From Bacteroidales bacterium UBA6117 (lineage in GTDB: Bacteria; Bacteroidota; Bacteroidia; Bacteroidales; VadinHA17), in the NCBI GenBank assembly GCA_002428385.1, contig DIWB01000019.1, positions 1 through 19,662 of the forward strand: a stretch of DNA of 19,662 nucleotides, in the 5' to 3' direction. Both the position numbers and the translations under genes were made by a program. Under the pieces are notes generated by a model that saw only the letters and a list, made by a program, of their open reading frames with translations, had not been told where the DNA came from and searched no databases. Positions within the stretch are counted from its first letter, which is position 1; each line of letters begins with the position of its first letter. Of this stretch, positions 16,161 through 19,662 are shown piece after piece.

Positions 16161-16316
16161 GGAGGGACAATAAGAAAGGACGGAAGACCCCCGCCTGACC
16201 GACGTCAGTCGGGCAGGGAAGACCGAAGATCGAAGAAGTCGTGCAGGTCGTGCAGGTCGTACAGGTCAATTCCCCTGAAGATAGCTGATTGCGGATCGCG
16301 GACCGCTGACAGCTTG
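16161..16316. repeat. Mosaic of short-period repeats and a hairpin between convergent genes
   Basis: The spacer contains a 22-nt near-palindrome (GCCTGACCGACGTCAGTCGGGC at 16193-16214 in outline; stem ends GCC and GGC), a 7-bp repeat GAAGACC/GAAGATC (about 16219-16237), three copies of GTCGTGCAG (16238-16264), and a 7-bp GCGGATC/GCGGACC pair (about 16291-16304). No gene is seen. The hairpin could serve as a weak bidirectional terminator, although there is no T-run. Confidence 0.7.
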
Positions 16317-16508
16317 TCACTCCAGGTATTCAGAAAACCGCTCATCTATATGCTGGTTGAACCATCTGTCGATAACTGATTTTCTGAACCGCCATTCTTT
16401 TCCGAGTTTGGCGGCGGGGATCCTTCCGCTCTGGGCCCAGGTATATATGGTTTGTGGTTTCAGTTTCAGGTATTTTGCCACTTCTTCGAGTGTCATAATT
16501 TCATCCAT
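16317..16508 (-). CDS. Excisionase-like helix-turn-helix DNA-binding protein
   Basis: A 63-residue protein with an HTH_17 / MerR-like excisionase fold: MTLEEVAKYLKLKPQTIYTW is the helix-turn-helix, followed by the wing GRIPAAKLGKEWRFRKSVID. Proteins of this class bind DNA as small architectural or regulatory factors and are not restricted to phage excision. It starts 3 bp after the stop of the membrane-protein gene and so is probably translationally coupled to it. A start at the internal Met5 is possible. It may control that gene or another; the target is unknown. The C-terminal tail (HIDERFSEYLE) is acidic. Confidence 0.88.
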   Translation of the reverse strand: MDEIMTLEEVAKYLKLKPQTIYTWAQSGRIPAAKLGKEWRFRKSVIDRWFNQHIDERFSEYLE

Positions 16509-16511
16509 TCT

Positions 16512-17279
16512 TTATTTTTTGATGAGATTGAGCAAGGCAGTGTCGGTAACCTGTTCCTGAGTTTCAGGTCTGACTTCAAACCTGCTTTCCCGTTCAGCCG
16601 GTTTGACAAGCTGTTGAACGGAATAAACGATTGCTGTGTAAAAATTGCCTTCATATTTCCTGAAAAGCTTGAATTCCTCTGTCTTGTTGCACATAAAGGG
16701 CCGAAGGTTCCAGGCTATCTGGATCCCGACGAATGCCAGGATTATCATCCATATTCTGAATACATTAACTCCGGTCCGCGGGTAGATGTCCTTCTTCTCG
16801 CACGCGAATTTCAGGGCATCGATCATGAGTTTCATGCCGAAAATTCCGGAGAAAACATATATCGTCACGTGCAGGAGCTGAAGAAAATGGTAATTTCCGC
16901 CTGTAAGCTGGAAAAGAATGACAATCGGGGCAAACGAAACAGCAATTGCGGAGGTAAGAACGAATCCGCTTAAAATGATAAGAACCATCTGCCTTAACGT
17001 CAGTCTTGATCCCAGAACCTGTTGAATGACATAAAAAGACGGGAAACATATCAGGATCGCACTGTAGAACAGGAAAGTAACTTTCAGTCCTGCGACTACA
17101 GACTGAAGGAAGCTGTGATAGCTTCCCATGACAACCCCGTAGAGAAAAGTGAAGACACAAATTACAAGAAGCTGATTCAGGATTAATCTTCCTGACTGCT
17201 CCTTGTCGCGGTCTTCAAAATAAGATTCAGCATTCTGAAATATTCTGAAGACCTCCAATAATCCACCTGCTTTTGTCAT
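16512..17279 (-). CDS. Conserved polytopic inner-membrane protein of unknown function
   Basis: A 255-residue protein with about six predicted membrane spans, beginning near LILNQLLVICVFTFLYGVVM and ending near VFRIWMIILAFVGIQIAW. A short N-terminal region (GGLLEVFRIF, then YFEDRD) precedes the first span, and the soluble C-terminus is charged (about 45 residues). The layout (helical repeats with RLTLRQM before a span) is reminiscent of Yip1-like or Bacteroidetes membrane proteins sometimes labelled as WH2-domain proteins, but I do not recognise a catalytic or transport motif. It is the first gene of a two-gene unit with the HTH protein. The promoter is unclear: TAAATTTA at 17303-17310 is only a near match. 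Confidence 0.8.
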   Translation of the reverse strand: MTKAGGLLEVFRIFQNAESYFEDRDKEQSGRLILNQLLVICVFTFLYGVVMGSYHSFLQSVVAGLKVTFLFYSAILICFPSFYVIQQVLGSRLTLRQMVLIILSGFVLTSAIAVSFAPIVILFQLTGGNYHFLQLLHVTIYVFSGIFGMKLMIDALKFACEKKDIYPRTGVNVFRIWMIILAFVGIQIAWNLRPFMCNKTEEFKLFRKYEGNFYTAIVYSVQQLVKPAERESRFEVRPETQEQVTDTALLNLIKK

Positions 17280-17685
17280 ACCGTAAAATATTGGTTAGAC
17301 GATAAATTTACGAAATATTCTAATATGTATTAATGTTTTTTACTGTTTTTTACTGTTTTAACGACAATATCTGCACTGACCCTAAGTTGAATCACAAGGA
17401 CTCTCAACACATTTTTTGAGTCAGGGAGCATTTAATTGATCGGAAATCCGGCTTTTAAGGTTCTTTTCTGACTGAAAAAATCAGTTATTAAAAAATCAGG
17501 CATTCCTTGTTTATAATTACCCTATAATGTTTAATTTTAGTTGTGTTTATTTATTTCAAGGGAGAGTCAGGCAAAAAATACAACTTTCAGTCGGGATTAA
17601 AGGATGAGGCTGTTGCCATTGTGACTGACGGGGCATTGCTTTCTCCGGGTTAAAGAAAAATAACAGGACTATTAGCCGGCCGGTT
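17280..17685. other. 406-bp AT-rich intergenic region
   Basis: No gene is supported. A 10-bp direct repeat TGTTTTTTAC occurs twice, plus a partial copy (17334-17363). Short hairpins occur at about 17400-17420 (GACTC/GAGTC) and 17474-17488 (ACTGA/TCAGT). A short open stretch at about 17562-17652 could be a gene remnant, but no family was recognised. The composition turns AT-rich here. Confidence 0.6.
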
Positions 17686-18436
17686 ATGAAAAAAATAGTT
17701 GCCGAAAGGGTAAATCACAAAGGGAAAACGAGGATTTCCCTCAGATTCGGGTACGATGAGACGCTCATCGGGATTGTAAAAAGGATTAAGTCGCTCCTTT
17801 CAGAATCAGATGATAAGTGCTGTGAAGAAATTTTACGGGAAGGTTTACAAGTCGGTGATTGACGTCGGGGAGATATCGAGGCCGAGGCCGGAGCACCGTT
17901 TACCAAATGTATTAAGTAAGGATGAAGTAAAGAAGTTATTGAATGCGTCTTTAAATGAAAAGCACCGGGTGATGTTAAGTCTGATATATGCATGCGGGTT
18001 ACGCAGGAGCGAGTTGATAGATCTTCATGTATCTGATGTTGATGTGAGCCGCAGGTTATTAATTATCAGGCAAGCGAAAGGATTTAAGGACAGGGTTGTT
18101 CCAATTTCTGAAAGGACCATTGAGATGGTTAAATCTTACGAAGAGAGGTTTAAGCCGTTATCGTATCTATTTGAGGGTCAGTTTCCAGGCAGGAAGTACA
18201 GTACGAGCAGTCTTGAAAGTGTATTCAGGGCAGCAAGTAAGAAAGCTGGTATAAAGAAGGATGTTACATTGCATGGATTAAGGCACAGTTATGCCACTCA
18301 TCTGTTAGAAGCGGGAACTGATCTAAGATATATACAGGAGTTATTAGGTCACAAGAGCAGCCGGACTACTGAGATTTACACTCATGTAACGGTACAGGGT
18401 ATTCAAAAGATAAGGAGTCCTTTTGATGATTTATGA
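17686..18436 (+). pseudogene. Tyrosine recombinase (integrase) missing its core-binding domain
   Basis: Frame 17686 starts with an integrase-type arm or N-terminal domain (MKKIVAERVNHKGKTRISLR, then YDETLIGIVKRI) and stops at about 17860. The next frame carries the rest from about 17801: NQMISAVKKFYGKVY, the linker RPRPEHRLPNVLSKDEV, and a complete catalytic domain. The catalytic residues are visible: Arg in CGLRRSEL, Lys in AKGFKDR, the HGLRHSYATHLL box, LGHKS, and the Tyr nucleophile in EIYTH. The SAM-like core-binding domain (about 110-130 residues) is absent and the frame is shifted, so the gene is not expected to recombine DNA. The C-terminal ending IRSPFDDL is of the IntI/Xer-like type. 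Reading only the second ORF (start 17810) would suggest a 208-residue integrase. No attC or att repeats were recognised. Confidence 0.85.
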
Positions 18437-18866
18437 GTAAAAAATCTATTTATAAATTCGACTGGATCTATACAATAATTACTTATTTCGTCAAATATGT
18501 ATACATTTACAGGACAGATAAACCGTTAGGTGTCATAGCTCTCCAGTCTATTCAGATAATCTTGCCATGACGTGAAAATTCCTGCTACTTTACCAGGACT
18601 AAACCATCTTGACGACTTTTCCACGATAAGTCAGCTTGCCATCGTGACACAAAACTCCTTCATAGGACAAATTGACCAGCCTTTACTCCTACTAAACTAT
18701 CGGGTCTTATACGCTACGGCGCTATTGATAAAAGTTAATTGACTTAAATTTTTCAATTTCATATCTTTGCATATGATATCAAAAAGCTAATAAATAAGGT
18801 TTATCAAGTTCATCTGATTTTACACTTTGCCCACAGTTTATATTTCAATAACTAAAATCATTCATT
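18437..18866. other. Spacer between integrase relic and tannase gene
   Basis: No convincing gene. It holds a degenerate direct repeat pair (18555-18583 and 18625-18659, sharing CTTGCCAT...GTGA...CT), a minus-strand open stretch (about 18530-18635) with broken coding-like sequence, and the tannase promoter at the right end. Confidence 0.55.
18741..18771 (+). promoter_or_regulatory. Near-canonical Bacteroidetes promoter for the tannase gene
   Basis: TTGAC at 18741 and TATCTTTG at 18764-18771 have the TTG-N20-TAnnTTTG arrangement described for Bacteroidetes promoters. This predicts a 5' UTR of about 85-90 nt. The -7 box is embedded in an imperfect inverted repeat (TTTCATATC with a GATAT...AAA arm just downstream), which may be an operator. 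Confidence 0.65.
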
Positions 18867-19662
18867 ATGAAAAATCTAACTGTTTTCACAATGGTCTCAA
18901 TGTTTTTTTCCTTGGCTCAGGGTAGTATCTGGTCACAAACAGTAACTAATGATACCCTTAAACCATGCATGGAATGTAAGGAATTATTAAAACTTGACCT
19001 TCCCGACCTTCAAATTACAGAAGCAGAATTAACTGGAACTATAATTAAGTATTGCAGGGTAAGAGGAATCATTGGAAGTGAAATAAAATTTGAACTAAGA
19101 CTACCAGACAAGTGGAATTTAAGGTTCATCATGGGAGGTGGTGGTGGTTATGTAGGATCAATTCAAAATCAAGCGGAATTTCGTGTAAACCAAGGGTATG
19201 CTACAGTAGGAACAGATACAGGACATGAAGGTATGAGTATGGAAGCAACCTGGGCTTTAAATAATATAGAGCGTCAGGTTAATTTTGGATTCCTTGCTGT
19301 TCATCGGACAGCTGAAGTGTCAAAATCAATTATTAAACATTATTACAGATCAAAACCACTATTTTCATATTTTTCCGGGTGTTCCAGAGGTGGGGGGCAG
19401 GCTCTAATGGAAGCCCAGAGATATCCGGATGATTTTGATGGAATAGATTGCAGTGGCCCAACTATCGACTGGACAGGGATTGCATTAGAATGCATTGATA
19501 AGTACAAAGCACAGTTCCCAGTTGTACCAAAGAAGGCAGAAGGTATATTAACCTTGGATAAGGTAAGACTGCTTGCGAAAATCATAATGGATAAATATGA
19601 TGGTCTGGATTGTATAAAAGATAATATCATTTATGATCCTAGTGTCATGACAACTTATTTAT
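18867..19662 (+). CDS. Tannase/feruloyl esterase family protein, 3' end beyond window
   Basis: A partial ORF of 265 codons runs off the right edge. It begins with a signal peptide (MKNLTVFTMVSMFFSLAQGS), so it is exported. The sequence fits the tannase/feruloyl esterase family: ELRLPDKWNLRFIMGGGGG, then GYATVGTDTGHE, then the nucleophile motif GCSRGGGQALMEAQRYPDDF with catalytic Ser S173, preceded by the Cys typical of this group's CS-D-HC arrangement, and DGIDCSGPT. Family members hydrolyse gallate or feruloyl esters of plant polyphenols. The Asp and His expected further downstream are outside the window. The gene has its own promoter and is more AT-rich than the genes on the left, which may indicate separate acquisition. 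It follows an integrase relic. Confidence 0.9.
   Translation, partial: MKNLTVFTMVSMFFSLAQGSIWSQTVTNDTLKPCMECKELLKLDLPDLQITEAELTGTIIKYCRVRGIIGSEIKFELRLPDKWNLRFIMGGGGGYVGSIQNQAEFRVNQGYATVGTDTGHEGMSMEATWALNNIERQVNFGFLAVHRTAEVSKSIIKHYYRSKPLFSYFSGCSRGGGQALMEAQRYPDDFDGIDCSGPTIDWTGIALECIDKYKAQFPVVPKKAEGILTLDKVRLLAKIIMDKYDGLDCIKDNIIYDPSVMTTYL

Noticed and set aside
18520..18560. Possible attC site (GTTAGGTG) after the integrase
   Set aside because: No matching complementary core (such as CCTAAC) or attC-like structure could be found nearby.
1..19662. CRISPR array, rRNA or tRNA genes
   Set aside because: The repeats are 7-10 bp tandem units without spacers, and no tRNA or rRNA signatures were noticed by eye; a covariance search would be needed to exclude small RNAs.

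Overview
The window looks like chromosomal DNA from an environmental member of the Bacteroidetes, probably a Bacteroidales or Marinilabiliales relative. This is inferred from four perfect TAnnTTTG -7 promoter boxes (TATCTTTG), GH78 rhamnosidases, a Csp-like protein next to a DEAD-box helicase, periplasmic L,D-transpeptidases, and a sodium-pump decarboxylase beta subunit. No rRNA, tRNA or CRISPR array was recognised. By eye, the left 17 kb is fairly GC-balanced and the last 2.4 kb is clearly more AT-rich.

Layout: (1) 1-1874, a possible C-terminal end of an upstream gene, then a small operon with a sodium-pumping decarboxylase beta subunit, a 43-residue gamma-like membrane peptide and a 58-residue BFD-type [2Fe-2S] protein. 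(2) 1919-2332 (-), the eroded relic of a cyclic-nucleotide-binding/aspartase fusion gene. (3) 2391-4852, a cold-shock-domain protein and a DEAD-box RNA helicase with a DbpA-type C-terminal domain, each with its own TATCTTTG box, closed by a strong intrinsic terminator. (4) 4906-8558, an intact GH78 alpha-L-rhamnosidase lipoprotein followed by a carboxylesterase that has lost its N-terminal third. (5) 8795-11201, two different L,D-transpeptidases that converge and overlap by 29 bp at their 3' ends. (6) 11202-11878, a non-coding stretch with two diverged copies of a palindromic repeat. (7) 11879-13270, a cupin protein and an L-lactate dehydrogenase, each followed at the stop codon by short tandem repeats. 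(8) 13682-16160, a second GH78 gene broken by an internal deletion of about 1.1 kb. (9) 16317-17279 (-), a polytopic membrane protein coupled to an excisionase-like HTH protein. (10) 17686-18436, a tyrosine recombinase missing its core-binding domain. (11) 18741-19662, a promoter and the start of a tannase/feruloyl-esterase family protein that runs off the window.

Two themes stand out. First, four genes (aspartase, carboxylesterase, GH78, integrase) carry deletions while their neighbours are intact, which suggests ongoing gene decay or, less likely, assembly error. Second, intergenic spaces are filled with short-period (7, 8 or 9 bp) tandem repeats, and the 8-bp family starts at or just after the stop codons of three separate genes. 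Metabolic themes are removal of plant-type rhamnose and phenolic esters (GH78 enzymes, esterase, tannase), fermentation (LDH, decarboxylase pump) and cell-wall crosslinking. No complete, clearly new multi-gene defence or biosynthetic system was found. The most unusual items are the cNMP-aspartase relic, the stop-codon-associated octamer arrays, and the conserved-looking membrane protein/HTH pair.
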